DNA of 64,000 bases from Selaginella tamariscina (Eukaryota; Streptophyta; Lycopodiopsida; Selaginellales; Selaginellaceae). Location of the stretch: contig PUQB01000272.1 of the NCBI GenBank assembly GCA_003024785.1, positions 186,001-250,000 of the forward strand. Direction: 5' to 3'. Of this stretch, positions 34,139 through 46,584 are shown one piece after another; within the stretch, counting starts at the first letter, position 1; each line of letters begins with the position of its first letter. Both the position numbers and the translations under genes were made by a program. The notes below the pieces were generated by a model. That model ran no database searches, was not told the DNA's origin, and worked only from the letters and a program-made list of their open reading frames with translations.

Positions 34139-34951
34139 ATTAACTTAAGCTAATACCTTCGATTAAACAGGTGGTGTCACTAGTCCCTTTTGCTGCATTA
34201 GTGACAAGGAGAGGTCAGGACAGTGTCCCAGATGAGTATCTTATCCAAAAGTACATGGTTTCAACTGCTCCATCACTGCGGATGTTCAAACAGTGCCAAG
34301 AACGCAAGAAACAGTTGAGTTCAAGGATTTGCAAGGCAGTGGTGGTGGGCAATCCGGATAACTCACTGGTGTCTGCAGCAGAAGAGGCTGAAGATGTCAT
34401 GCACGAGTTGACTCAGGCAGGTGCTTCCGTGGTCTATCTTAGTAACCACAGTAACAACCAGTCAGCAGTAACTGCCACTCCACAGAAGCTGTTGGAAGAA
34501 CTTAAGGGAAGTGATTGGGGTCATGTAGCGAGCCATGTGGTGATCGATGATGCAGTTCCACAAGGAGGGATTGTACTATGGGATGATAAGACTCTCACAG
34601 AAGACGATCATGAGAAAAGAAGGGTGGTTTTGAGTGCACAGGAGATTGAAGAAGCCAGAGTCATACTTCCAACAAAGGCAGTGATACTCAGTGGTTGCAG
34701 CTCAGGACTCGGGATAAATAAGAGCGAGGGAACATTGGGACTTCCCAGGTCTCTGCATTTGAGTGGCGTTCCAACTGTGGTGGCTTCGCTTGTGGAATGT
34801 GAACAGTAAGTATACAAAGGAACTTATGAAGAGGTTTTATAGGGCTCTGCATCTGGCCGTGAAGAGCATGGCTGAGCAAATGGATGATTTTGAAGAAGAA
34901 CAGGAATACAAGGTGTACCATTGGGCACCGTTCTTTTGCTCTGGTTATTAA
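33235..34951 (+). pseudogene. TPR-CHAT protein gene, unit A, 5' half deleted
   Basis: Encodes the second half of a TPR-CHAT protein. CHAT is a caspase-like (C14/separase-type) domain with a His-Cys dyad. Helical TPR-type sequence (LDRAVSVAREILELSSER; RKALVWTERERARDLIYSLS) leads to PQRLVIIPSD. After an 85-bp intron (34086-34170, gtaagt...aaacag) come VVSLVPFAALVTRRGQD and TAPSLRMFKQC, HVASHVVID with the candidate catalytic His at 34534-34536, and LSGCSSGLG with the Cys at 34696-34698. A T insertion near 34795 shifts the frame in the expected ASLWNVNSKYT. The end is VYHWAPFFCSGY and TAA. Upstream exons are missing: the copy begins exactly at the right edge of a 2,754-bp deletion relative to unit B. 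There is also a frame change near 33390. Probably dead. Confidence 0.88.
34108..34138 (+). repeat. (GT)n(GA)n microsatellite inside the TPR-CHAT intron
   Basis: A GT run followed by a GA run fills the middle of the 85-bp intron. The unit-B intron (55679-55767) has the same array, longer by about two GA units. Confidence 0.85.
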
Positions 34952-35229
34952 CTATCAGTAACAAGAGCACAGGGTTGTTAAACATGTCTTCAGAAGAGCT
35001 ATGAGAAGTTCACTTACGCTTACGCATATATGTATGTATAAAATCATTTGCACTTCCAACACTCCCAAACTCCATTCATCACTAGCCACATTGTAAGCAC
35101 ATGGCATAAGCCTGCACTTGCTTTCCTAGCTGAGACACACACGGTCGTGTCGTGGAATTCATTGCTTCAAAGTTACGTGGTTTTCTAAGGTTCAGTATAT
35201 ATGTATACACTATGTGAATGTGTGTATAG

Positions 35230-35342
35230 AAAATCGTGAAGAAGAGGTGGCTGTGGAGCCTTTTAAACACAAAGATTGTATACGGAACTCTGGAGCGTAC
35301 ACAGCAGTATTGAAGGCTTGTAAAGTCTGGTAGCTAAAGAGC

Positions 35343-35400
<58 letters not shown>

Positions 35401-36486
35401 TGTGTGTACTATTATCTATTTTTAAACAGGAAAGTTGATGGGAAAATGGTGAAGGGTGGTGCTATGGAGAAAGTAATGGAAATACATAAAGTGGTTGTAT
35501 GCATAATCTTTGAGAAAATGAAGGTAAACGTCCATGCATATATGTGTACATATGTGTATGTATATGAATAAGTATAGATATATACATTGGCTGATGATAT
35601 GTACACAGCCTATATTGTATATTGATCTCTCTCTGTCGGCGTGCTAAAAATGTTATAAAACTCCAACGCCAACCACACAGATGTATGCATACTCATCATA
35701 TATGAAGTACATGTGTATGACTCCATACGTAACTATGACTATATGTGACTATTCATCATCTATACGCTGGTACATGACGTGGTTGCATGGACGTCTATTG
35801 TGGGATATGCAGAAAATTCTGAAGGAGAGACAGCTTTGGAAATGTATGAGAAAATGAAGGAAAAAGGCTGCAAACCAAATGCTCGTGCACTCGTTGCCTT
35901 AGTTAAGGCATGCACAAGTTTAGCAGATGAACAGCTAACGTTAATGGAGATAATGAGAACACATTTAACCGGAACTTAAACGGTAAAGTTAAGAAGAGTT
36001 TAGAGAAGTGCAGGTGAAGCAGTGAAATACGGCTGCCAATACGATGTATAAGTAGTGGACACGTACGCTAAGTGTGAGAGCTTCAGTGAGGCATACGGTG
36101 TTTTCCAGAGTATGCTTAGACGTACGGTGGTCTCTTGTACATAACTAATCGCGTGTTTTGCGAATAATCCGTGTTTAACAGAAGATATGTTTGAGCTGTT
36201 TGTTCAAAGAAGAGGAGGGAATTAGTGAGAATGATGTGACTTATGCGGGTGTTTTGAAGGCCTGTGGGAATCTAGGAGATGTTGGAATTGGAAAGGGGAT
36301 TCATGGGGTGATTTGCCATGGGTGGGAATGGATGGGCGTTGTGGTGAATGGACTCGTGGATTTCTTGGCAAACTTTGTTCATTCTCAGCAGGTAATTGCA
36401 TGCATGCACGCATGTTGTTTTGTGTAACCTTGTTCATGACGTAAGTGGTATCATAAGTATATATACATCAAATGAACACTAAGTTA

Positions 36487-36520
<34 letters not shown>

Positions 36521-36952
36521 TTCTGATGGCTGATAGCTGCATGTAGGTATTCGATTGTATTGCGGAGCCTACCCTGGTAAGCTGGACTTCCCTTCTAGCT
36601 GGAACATGTCGTAAAGGAGAGTTGAACTCGACCATATAAACATTCCGTGGATTGTTGGAGGAGAATATCCGTTAACTTTCGTGTGTAGTCTCACAGAATG
36701 TAGCCATGCAGGAATGGTGGGGCGTGGTAAAACATATTTTGAACGTATGAGTTCAGCATACGGTATTACACCAAACCGAGAACATTAGTCGATATGCTTA
36801 GCCGGGCAAACATGTAAGTATTTTGTTTTAGTAATTTTTGTTACATAATTAACGGGCGCGCGCGCACACTTTATAGATTGGATGAGGCAGCAAGAGCGGT
36901 GAAGAACATGCCATTTGATGCAAACACCGTGACGTGGACAACAATGTTTGGT
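35230..36952 (+). pseudogene. Plus-strand PPR gene with several introns, unit A, interrupted by gypsy-A
   Basis: A PLS-type PPR protein in about six exons: 35230-35324 (EEEVAVEPFKHKD, AYTAVLKACK), 35431-35523 (AMEKVMEIHK, FEKMK), about 35774-36130 (HDVVAWTSIVGYAEN, GCKPNARALVALVKACTSL), 36191-36391 (ENDVTYAGVLKACGNLG, GIGKGIHG), about 36548-36810 (AEPTLVSWTSLLAG, ECSHAGMVGRGKTYF) and 36879-36952 (LDEAARAVKNMPFD, VTWTT). GT donors and AG acceptors flank most exons. The unit-A acceptor before the third exon reads CTG where unit B has TAG. Frame changes and stops occur in exons 3 to 5. Gypsy-A splits the E motif at 36953, and the tail resumes at 48171. Likely an RNA-binding organellar protein in origin, now dead. 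Confidence 0.8.
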
Positions 36953-37516
36953 TGTAAAAGTCCTGGCCTAATAGTAGTAAGCTACCTCACTCACCACCCA
37001 ACCGTAGAGCAAGAGCTCACCCCCGAGCTAGGCAGTCTCCCCTCCCCTCCCCAAAAGCCCTATACTATATTTATATATATTATAAATACAGTGTGCTACT
37101 ATGGGCATACATTCCTCCCCCCTTATTGAAGTCCTTGTTCTCAAGGACGTACTATGCACATTCAAGTTCTGTGATGTCACTTTGAAGGAGATGGGACTGG
37201 ACTATCATCATCTTGGGTTTCACTTTTGTGTCCATCATCCATCTGTAGATTCACATGCACGTCGTCACGTACAAGAGCAGTCTTCAACTGACTCACATGA
37301 AAGACCGGATGAAGTTGCACTCCTGCAGGTAGGTGCAACTTATACGCTACTTCATTAACCTACGCAATAACCTCAAATGGACCGGCATAACGAGGTGCAA
37401 GCTTGTTTGACTTGCTGGCTTTGAGCTGAGTTATAGATCCCTGCTTAAGAGATGAAGGAAATACCACTTGTAGATATACCTTATCTCCAACCTTGAACTG
37501 TAGATAAGAGCGTTTT

Positions 37517-39284
37517 TGTCATAGTTTTTACTATGACTCAACCCTTTACTTTGGACATTGACTGTTGTTACCTACTGTACTATGTTGATAAGCCCTAGGT
37601 GTAGAAGAAACAGGCCCGCTTAGTGCACTTGGATACCTAGTGATGGTCCGGCCGGGTTTCATTAGGTATTTGCAAGAAACTCTAGGCGAAGCTAGCACTT
37701 CCATCTAGAAAACTCTTACCTTGGTTTTCTGTGTCCCGGTTGGGTTAATGGCTAGTTCTGGTGAGTTCAGCATGTTGGATATGCTTAGAAATACCCCTAG
37801 GTTTGACAGGTTAGGGTTTAGGGGTCGATGGATAACTCACCAAGTATATTTCCTCTGGGAATGAGATTTCAGTGCTAGCCCACTTATGTAAACAGGAAAA
37901 CAGGGGGGGGGCCTCTGTCACATAAATAAGGTAGTATGTAGTGGGAGAGCTCCTGGGTTCATGATTGAGTTCGTTGCTCTTCTGCCGGTGCAAGCTCTAG
38001 CTTGTGTCGTTAAGGCACAACCCTCTGTTGTGCCGCCCTAACTTCCAGATGCCAGGGGTACGTCCCACCTTCGGGGTAGCTACCCTTAACGTTGGCGAAT
38101 CCATGCCTGGGAGGTCTTGTCGGAATGCACGTTCCAAGAGGCAGAGGTTGAGGCTTGTCTCAGCCTCCTCCTCCACGTCAAGCTAGAGCAACATCACAAC
38201 TAACCAGGGCACGTTCGTGTCTTTGTCCAACTGTGGTTGTGGGTTCTTGATTGACAGGTTTCCTTACCGAGTCTTGAGGGATAATTGAGGGGTTCTAGAG
38301 TTGGCATTTAGGAGCCATGTTTGTGGCACTTGGTGCAACTCTTGAATCTAAGGGCTATGGCATGATAGCCCACATCGGGGAAGGCAGTGTCACATGGAGA
38401 TGTGACACTGGGCTAAACGTCACATGGTACAACCTGAGGCACGCCCTTTGGGGTTATGTCAGGGCTTGTCGCCAAGGGGTTGGATACTTTAGCAAACAAA
38501 CATGCTTGTGCTTGCACTAGGGTGCTAAGCCTTGGGCATCCGCTCAAGGGAGGTTAGGTCTCATAACTAGGTGTGCTTTGGCACACTTGGCTAGGGGAGT
38601 GTTCTCCTTGGAATTCAAGGGTTGAACAACCTAAGCTGTTAGCAGAGCCCTTTCGTGAGGCACTCGCAAGGTCATGTGCTTAGGGTTATCCCAAACCTAG
38701 CCTTAGGGAGTTTGCTTAGCAGAACACTCGTGTCCGCCTACGGCGCACACTCGTGTCCTCACTAAGTACTAGCCCTAGGTCTAGGGTATAACTTGGCCAC
38801 TCAAACCCTTAGGGGTTAGTCGTGGTTCAGGGTACCCCTTGTCGCCCTAAAGGGGTTGTACTCCCGGATGAGGGTGATTCCTCAAGGGGTAAGTGACGAT
38901 GCCTTAGCTCTGTCCAGGGGTATGTGTGGAACACACGTCTCCTTGATGGGGGTTAGGGCATGAGCCTGTCTAGGTCTTCTAGGGCAAGACCCTAAGTCAA
39001 CTAGGGTTATCCCTCAAGGGTTTTGGGGGTAGACACTCTAGGGAGACTTAGGCTAAACCCTAAGTCAACTAGGGTTATCCCTCAAGGGTTCTGGGGGCAG
39101 ACATTCTAGGGAGACTTAGGCTAAACCCTAAGTCTCTGTCCACTTGGGCATTAGAGTCTAACCCTAGGGGTCGTTGGGGTTGTTCTGGGAAACTTAGCGT
39201 TGCTCACACAGGGTGATGACGCCAAATGGCCACCTGGCAGCCACGTGTTGCCACGTGTTGGCCCTTTGGGTTAAAACTCTGACA
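37517..39284 (+). repeat. 5' LTR of the LARD-like element
   Basis: Starts TGTCATAG and ends CTCTGACA. The first 21 bases can fold: GTCATAGT pairs with ACTATGAC. It contains a two-copy repeat of about 71 bp (near 38992-39133), a long G-run near 37902-37912, and many scattered CCCTAA/TTAGGG words. Confidence 0.93.
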
Positions 39285-42200
39285 ATTGGTATCGGAGCCT
39301 ATTCTCTGCGGTCAGTAGGACTACCTAAAGTGTAGTGTATTTTAGGGTTTAGTTAGTTCTAAATTCTTGAAGTACTCTATCATTTTGGCTAACGTCTGAA
39401 TTCTGCGGAGAGTTGGTCCTGAGATCTATAACTCTTAAAGAACATCTACTTAATAAGTGGGTGTGGGTTATGGACTCCAATGTCGAAGGTAGCACTCGGA
39501 AGGCAACTTCCAAGTTGCATGCCAGTTACGTTTTCTCTAGGTTACTTGACCTTAAGGTTGTCCAGGTTACTTTACCATATACTTCCACAAGACGTGGCGT
39601 GTTAGTTTGTTCTGGCTTACAAACTAAGTCTTGTGAAGTGGCCTTGTGATATCCTAATTCTACACATTATTGAAAATTTTTCTTTTTCTTTAAGGTGTTT
39701 GAATTTGGGATAACACATGATTTAAAAATATGTCCATTGAGTTTTGGCTTAGGTCAAGATTCAATATCGTTCCAACAATAGTGTTCAAACGGGGAAAGAC
39801 TTATGTTCAAAGTGCATCTTTGACTTCGGAGAAGAAGGGCATATTCAAACATAAGAATGAACACTACATTTTGACATAAAGTGTAAAATAAGCTCTTATT
39901 ATAGTGCATGTTCCGAGAGTGTAACTCTAGAAGCAGACTATGGTGATGAACTTATAATACAATGGAATGTCAAATATTAACATATGATAAATATGTTAAG
40001 CAAGGTTTGAAGATCCAATGTAGTCAAAGTATTGTCTGATGTTCGCAATATTTTGATGACGCTAGCTGCAAGTAACATTAGGTGGAATAGTTTACTAAGT
40101 TCAAGTCACCTAATTTGAACAAAGTATAACTTGAAACCTTAGTTAGTTGTAAGCGCGCACTCTGTATTCAAGTTAGCTAGCTGCTAACTTGATTATGAAG
40201 TTGATCATGAGAATAAAATAGAATAAAGATTTTGGCAGTAGACAATTTAATGTTGCATCCCTATCAATGCACTTTTGGGATAGATGGCATGATCTATCAG
40301 AAAGAGTAATGTTGGAAACATACGTTTACATTTTCAGTTTACTGAGTAATAAGGACTTGCATAGTGAAGGCGTTCGGCGCACACTTGTGCATTTTCATTG
40401 TTAACTCTTTAATCTTGAAATTTGTAACGTTGTTTGCAATGTGGGGATAAGCTCTTGAACAAGGGTGATTCCTTGGTTAAGAAGAGCATGATTTGGATTC
40501 TTCACTTTGTTTATCGACTAAGTAAGGAAACTTGCTAAGTTTGATAACTTATGTTGAGAATTACCAATGAGCTAGTAATAGTCGGATTTCCATTGGAGGT
40601 TTAAGTGCATGTACCTCCTCAGAGAGTCGGTGTTCGATGAGAATTAAAGTTGATATTGATTTTCAATATCAATTTCATTTTAGAGTCGAATACGATTATT
40701 CAAAAGACGGTTTCTTGACTCTGCATCATGGTCGCAAATGTGGGCACTTAAAGAACAAATAAAGTATGTATCTTCAATCTTTCGGAATATTAAAAAATAG
40801 AACTATTCTTGACTCAAGGTTTGATAGTATTCCTTGGGTTAGTTGTTAGTTCTATCTCAAGGTTTGATGGTGTTCCTTGAGTTGGTTCAATAGTATGATA
40901 TTGTGTAGCGGGATTAGCTCAAGAAGATGGTGTCCCTTCTTGATGATTGTAGTTCAAGGTTCGTCCAATATCCGGTTCGAGAATATGAGGTTTCCTATCA
41001 CCTCATCTGTTGAGATATTTATATTCTAAACTTTGGCAGAATTTGTGACAATCTTTTCAAGATTGGTTATAAATGACTTGTCAAAGAATGGTATGATATC
41101 TCTTCAAGTTTGGAGCGTATCAAACTTGTTATGATCACATGAGGTGGCCGTAATCATATAATATAAAGACTCAAGTGGATTTGAGTCTGACACTTTGGTA
41201 AGGCACTACCTTAGTGTTATAACTTGAAACGTGTTTTCAAGTTAGTTGAGAAATGAGACATTTCTCAATACATTGCTTGAGGGGCAATGTGATACTTTCT
41301 GGATTGCTAGGTGTCTAGAGTGAATAATGTATCTTAGTTCAATGTACTGAACTAGATATTTTATTCATGTTTGGGGAGATCTATTGAATTATAAGGTATG
41401 ACTAAAACATGAAGTTGATATAACACTTCAGTGTTATGATAACATTTATGTGGAGGTTGATATCTTACTAAATCAATTAGATGAACCAGACACTAGTTCA
41501 TGATTCCTCTTAGTCTCTGAACAAGTTCCTCGGAATACTGTCATAACATTATATTTCCATCTAAAAATTCAAGTTCGGTTCATGTAAACTAAGACCATGT
41601 ATATATTAATAGTTGTAGCATTTGATAAATTGATATGATTGTAAGTTTATATCACTAGTATAACAACTAGTTGATAAGCTTAGGATTTGAACGTTAAAAC
41701 GATCATTATCCATTCGAAGTATCAATATCGAAATTGCGACTATTTATAGAATAAGGATTAGTTTTAAAAAGATGTTTATCAAAAACACTAGTTGCTTCAA
41801 TTAGTGAAAATGCTATACTTCGGTATAGTGTTGAGAAACATTTACGAAATCAGTTTAAGAGTTGGAAATAAATATAATGTTATGGAGGCGTGTAGTATTA
41901 CGAATTCAGAGAGACTCTTATCGTGGAAACTAAGTTTAAAATTTGTATTTTGAACTTAGTAGATAAGGAGTTAGGAAGTATTGAACGGCATCTAGTATGT
42001 TGTGCTCTTTGGGAATGAGTACAATGAGAGTGACAATTAAGAACGTGTTATCTAAAGATTGTCGATTGAGGCACTAGAGATGGGTTGAATTTCCTGGTTT
42101 CCACATTAGTTTGTAAGAAAGGTATGTTAGCTTATCTGGTCCCTGAACTGGTCGGTGTTATGAAAGAGTACAAAGATGGTTGTGAAAGACAAATGGTAAG

Positions 42201-43042
42201 GCTATCACACTTGGTCGCAAATTTGACTGAATTTGATTCCTATCGGGAATAAATTTATGTTAATAACACACCAAGTGAATGGCATTGGTAGATTGGCAAG
42301 ACCTTGTTGTATACATGTGTACAGCCATGCGCCTCTGTGATCGCCTCTGGCCAGATTGACATGTTTACAAAGAACAGGGTTTTACGAATTGTACTCTTAT
42401 CGGAAAAGAGCTTGATTCCGATAAAAGTCTCATACTTAGTCTGGCGTAGCTATATACTAATGAGAGATAGGTATAGTAGCAGACCCTTATGAAAAGGGGT
42501 AATGAGAACACCGAGGGATGCAGAGATGTAAGCTATAATATCGTAACATGTGGAATGTGGGACCATTGGAAAATCAAAAGAAATGCGAAGGTGTTTGGTC
42601 AAGCATTTGAGAAGTGCTTGTTTGTGTTAGACGACAGAGGTCGTCAACAGCATTTAATATTAAGGAATAAAGCAAGTCTTTATTTCTTGTTAACCAAGGG
42701 GCCGGCAACAACACTAACTAGAGGCCTCCAATATAAATTCTAGTTAAGTAAAGAAATTAACCAGTGTTGTGTGCGTCGGGTGACAGACTTTGCAGACGTG
42801 CAAAAGGTCTCCAAGTGACTTCATGTCGCAGGTGGTGCCTCCGGCAGCTGGGTTTACGACTCAGTGAACGACGGTTCTGAAGTACTTGGTTTCGCGTAAT
42901 GCAAGGGGGGTAATAAAATTATGTGAACTTTTGGCTGACTCCGCATAGAGTGATATGTTAGTTTTGGTTAGTTTTCTCTAACATTATCTAGTCTTGGAGT
43001 TGGACGTCAACGAGGACGTTGACATTTTCAAAGGGGGGAGTG
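39285..43042 (+). other. Internal region of the LARD-like element, no coding content seen
   Basis: The primer-binding site lies at 39285-39299. The rest is mid-AT sequence with only short frames (for example 42489-42743) and no gag or pol motifs that I can recognise in any frame. It could be a decayed internal region or a non-coding one; the two cannot be told apart from a single copy. Confidence 0.75.
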
Positions 43043-44809
43043 TGTCATAGTTTTTACTATGACTCCCCTTTACTTTGGACGTTGACTGTTGTTACCTACT
43101 GTACTATGTTGATAAGCCCTAGGTGTAGAAGAAACAGGCCCGCTTAGTGCACTTGGATATCTAGTGATGGTCCGGCCGGTGTCATTAGGTATTTGCAAGA
43201 AACTCTGGGCGAAGCTAGCACTTCCATCTAGAAAACTCTTACCTTGGTTTTCCGTGTCCCGGTTGGATTAATGGCTAGTTCCGGTGAGTTCGGCATGTCG
43301 GATATGCTTAGAAATACCCCAGGTTTGACAGGTTAGGGTTTAGGGGTCGATGGATAACTCACCAAGTATTTCCCTCTGGGAATGAGATTTCAGTGCTAGC
43401 CCACTTATGTAAACAGGAAAACAGGGGGGGGGGCCTCTGTCACATAAATAAGGTAGTATTAGGAGTGAGGGTTCCTGGGTTCATGACTGAGCTCGTTACT
43501 CTTCTCCCGGTGCAAGCTCTAGCTTGTGTCGTAAGGCACAACCCTCTGTTGTGCCGCCCTAACTTCCAGATGCCAGGGGTACGTCCCACCTTCGGGGTAG
43601 CTTACCCTTAACGTTGGCGAATCCATGCCTGGGAGGTCTTGTCGGAATGCACGTTCCAAGAGGCAGAGGTTGAGGCTTGTCTCCAGCCTCCTCCTCCACG
43701 TCAAGCTAAGAGCAACACTCACAGCTAACCAGGGCACGTTCGTGTCTTTGTCCAACTGTGGTTGTGGGTTCTTGATTGAAGGGTTTCCTTACCGAGTCTT
43801 GAGGGATAATTGAGGGGTTCTAGAGTTGGCATTTAGGAGCCACGTTTGTGGCACTTGGTGCAACTCTGAATCTAAGGGCTATGGCATGATAGCCCACATC
43901 GGGGAAGGCAGTGTCACATGGAGATGTGACACTGGGCTAAACGTCACATGGTACAACGCTCGAGGCACGCCTTTGGGGTTATGTCATGGGCTTGTCGCCA
44001 AGGGGTTGGATACTTTAGCAAACAACATGCTTGTGCTTGCACTAGGGTGCTAAGCCTTGGGCATCCGCTCAAGGGAGGTTAGGTCTCATAACTAGGTGTG
44101 CTTTGGCACACTTGGCTAGGGGAGTGTTCTCCTTGGAATTCAAGGGTTGAACAACCTAAACATGTTAGCAGGAGCCCTTTCGTGAGGCACTCGCAAGGTC
44201 ATGTGCTTAGGGTTATCCCAAACCTAGCCTTAGGGAGTTTGCTTAGCAGAACACTCGTGTCCGCCTACGGCGCACACTCGTGTCCTCACTAAGTACTAGC
44301 CCTAGGTCTAGGGTATAACTTGGCCACTCAAACCCTTAGGGGTTAGTTGTGGTGCAGGGTACCCCTTGTCGCCCTAAAGGGGTTGTACTCCCGGATGAGG
44401 GTGATTCCTCAAGGGGTAAGTGACGATGCCTTAGCTCTGTCAGGGGTATGTGTGGAACACACGTCTCCTTGATGGGGGTTAGGGCATGAGCCTGTCTAGG
44501 TCTTCTAGGGCAAGACCCTAAGTCAACTAGGGTTATCCCTCAAGGGTTTTGGGGGAGACACTCTAGGGAGACTTAGGCTAAACCCTAAGTCAACTAGGGT
44601 TATCCCTCAAGGGTTCTGGGGGCAGACATTCTAGGGAGACTTAGGCTAAACCCTAAGTCTCCTGTCCACTTGGGCATTAGAGTCTAACCCTAGGGGTCGT
44701 TGGGGTTGTTCTGGGAAACTTAGCGTTGCTCACACAGGGTGATGACGCCAAATGGCCACTGGCAGCCACGTGTTGCCACGTGTTGGCCCTTTGGGTTAAA
44801 ACTCTGACA
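43043..44809 (+). repeat. 3' LTR of the LARD-like element
   Basis: Same ends as the 5' LTR. Preceded by the polypurine tract at 43030-43042 and followed by the GTTTT duplication. Confidence 0.93.
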
Positions 44810-46584
44810 GTTTTGCATCAGCATACTTGCATACTCTATCTTGAGCTTTAAGCAAGTTCTTCCTATAGGATTTCTTCCATTTCTCCAACAAGGTTACGAG
44901 CTTTATTGATCAATACCAAGCTTACTCCACCGAATACCCACATTGGGTTGGAGTTCTTGGATGCCTGCCATGATATGGACTATAACCCAAGCCACTATGC
45001 ATACTGTTGTTTGTAAGCAAACTCTGTTAATGGCAAAAACTTACCACTGCCCCGGTTTCTCCTGAACACTTGCTCGTAACATATCCTCCACAATTTGATT
45101 CACCCACTCAGTTTGCCCATCAGTCTGAGGGTGATCTCCACTAGAAAAATACCAATCCGGTTGATAAAGCTCGACAGAACGACACCCAAAAGAACTGGTG
45201 AATTTGGAGTCACAATCATTAATGATGTTCAATGGCATTCCATACTCCGAAAACACTTGAGTCAAATAGACCACAGCTAACTCCTTGTTGGTTACATTCC
45301 CCTTCAACGGAATGAACTTAGCATACTTGGTCAAGCGATTCAACTCTGCCTTCTTTGGAACAATAAATCTGTTCTTATAAAGTAACAAACCATCAACTTT
45401 CGAATATGGTTCCACCAGATTGTTCAAGCGTTGTTGTACATCATCATCCTTAATTGAGCTTCCCAATCATATCAACTAGCGAACTCTCCACTCTCCCCAC
45501 AGCATTTAGTTGTATTACTCTCGATAAAGGCATCCGCAACTACGTTCTCCTTCCCCTCCTTATAGAGGATTGACATTCGTCCACCAAACTCATGTAGACA
45601 AACTGACCAACGAGCCTGTCTTCTATTCAGCTCTCGTTGAGTCAAGAAATGTCGTAGAGGTTTTATGATCGGTAAAGACCTTAAGGTCTAACCCATTATG
45701 CAAAGTAATGCCTCCAAATACGAACAGCATGCACAATAGCAAGCAACTCTTGGTCATATGTAGAATAACGCTTCTCCACATTCATTCAACTTCCAACTCT
45801 CAAAAGCTATAACATGCATCAACACGGCTCCAATCACTTTGAATGGTGTATTCATCTATAGCGACAGCCAACACAGGAGCAAAAGTAAGTACTTGCTTCA
45901 ATTTCTTAAAAGCTCTGCTTCCTTGGCTATCCACACAAACAACTTGTCCTTCTTACGAACGAGCAACACCGACACTCCATATGGTATCCTTGAGCAAGTA
46001 ATGCTTCAACTTGCTTCTTCACTTCGAGCTCCTCTAAGTAGCTTAACCGATATAGACTTCATGATATTGGTTTACTCCCCGGTTCCAACTCAATCTCGTG
46101 TTGGACACCCCATTCATGTGGGACTCCCTTAGGCAATTCATCAGGAAACACATTTTTGAATTCTGCCTTCAGTCACAAAATCTCGGCACCCTCGGTCAAT
46201 GTTGACCATTGGACTATTGATTATAGTCAACATTGATAGTTGACCAGTCAACAACGATGACCCCGTGTTTGCATCTTTTAGCTGAACCAAAAAGTGCTCA
46301 TCTTCCCCATCAACTGCAGCTCTCTTTCCAATGCTCTTACAAGCAGACTTCATCGCAGTAGCAGAAAGTAACTTCATTGGTGAAGTATAAGATTCACCAT
46401 GAAAAGTGATCTTCCGACCCTCAACATAAAGAGTAACCTCTTTCGTTCTCTAGTCAATTCGAGGGTTAAACTTCTCCAACCAAGTCATATTGAGCATAAC
46501 ATCATATCGTTTCATCTCCACAAGATAGAATTGCTCGCAAATAGGAGTTCCCTCCACTAGAAACTCAACTGCGTTCCAAGTTTG

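Larger units (their letters stand above)
37517..44809 (+). mobile_element. Non-coding LTR retrotransposon (LARD-like) nested in gypsy-A copy 2
   Basis: A 7.29-kb element with LTRs of 1,768 and 1,767 bp (37517-39284 and 43043-44809), TG...CA ends, and GTTTT target duplication (37512-37516; 44810-44814). The paralogous empty site GAGCGTTTTGCATTAGCAT lies near 18012 in gypsy-A copy 1. The primer-binding site TTGGTATCGGAGCC follows the 5' LTR, and a polypurine tract AAAGGGGGGAGTG precedes the 3' LTR. The 3.76-kb internal region has no frame over about 85 codons and no recognisable gag or pol. It would therefore need proteins supplied in trans. The LTRs are very similar by eye but have several indels, suggesting moderate youth. 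Confidence 0.93.

Noticed and set aside
39413-42743. Short open frames in the interior of the long-LTR element as possible gag or pol.
   Set aside because: None exceeds about 85 codons and none shows a zinc knuckle, protease, RT, RNase H or integrase motif I can defend.
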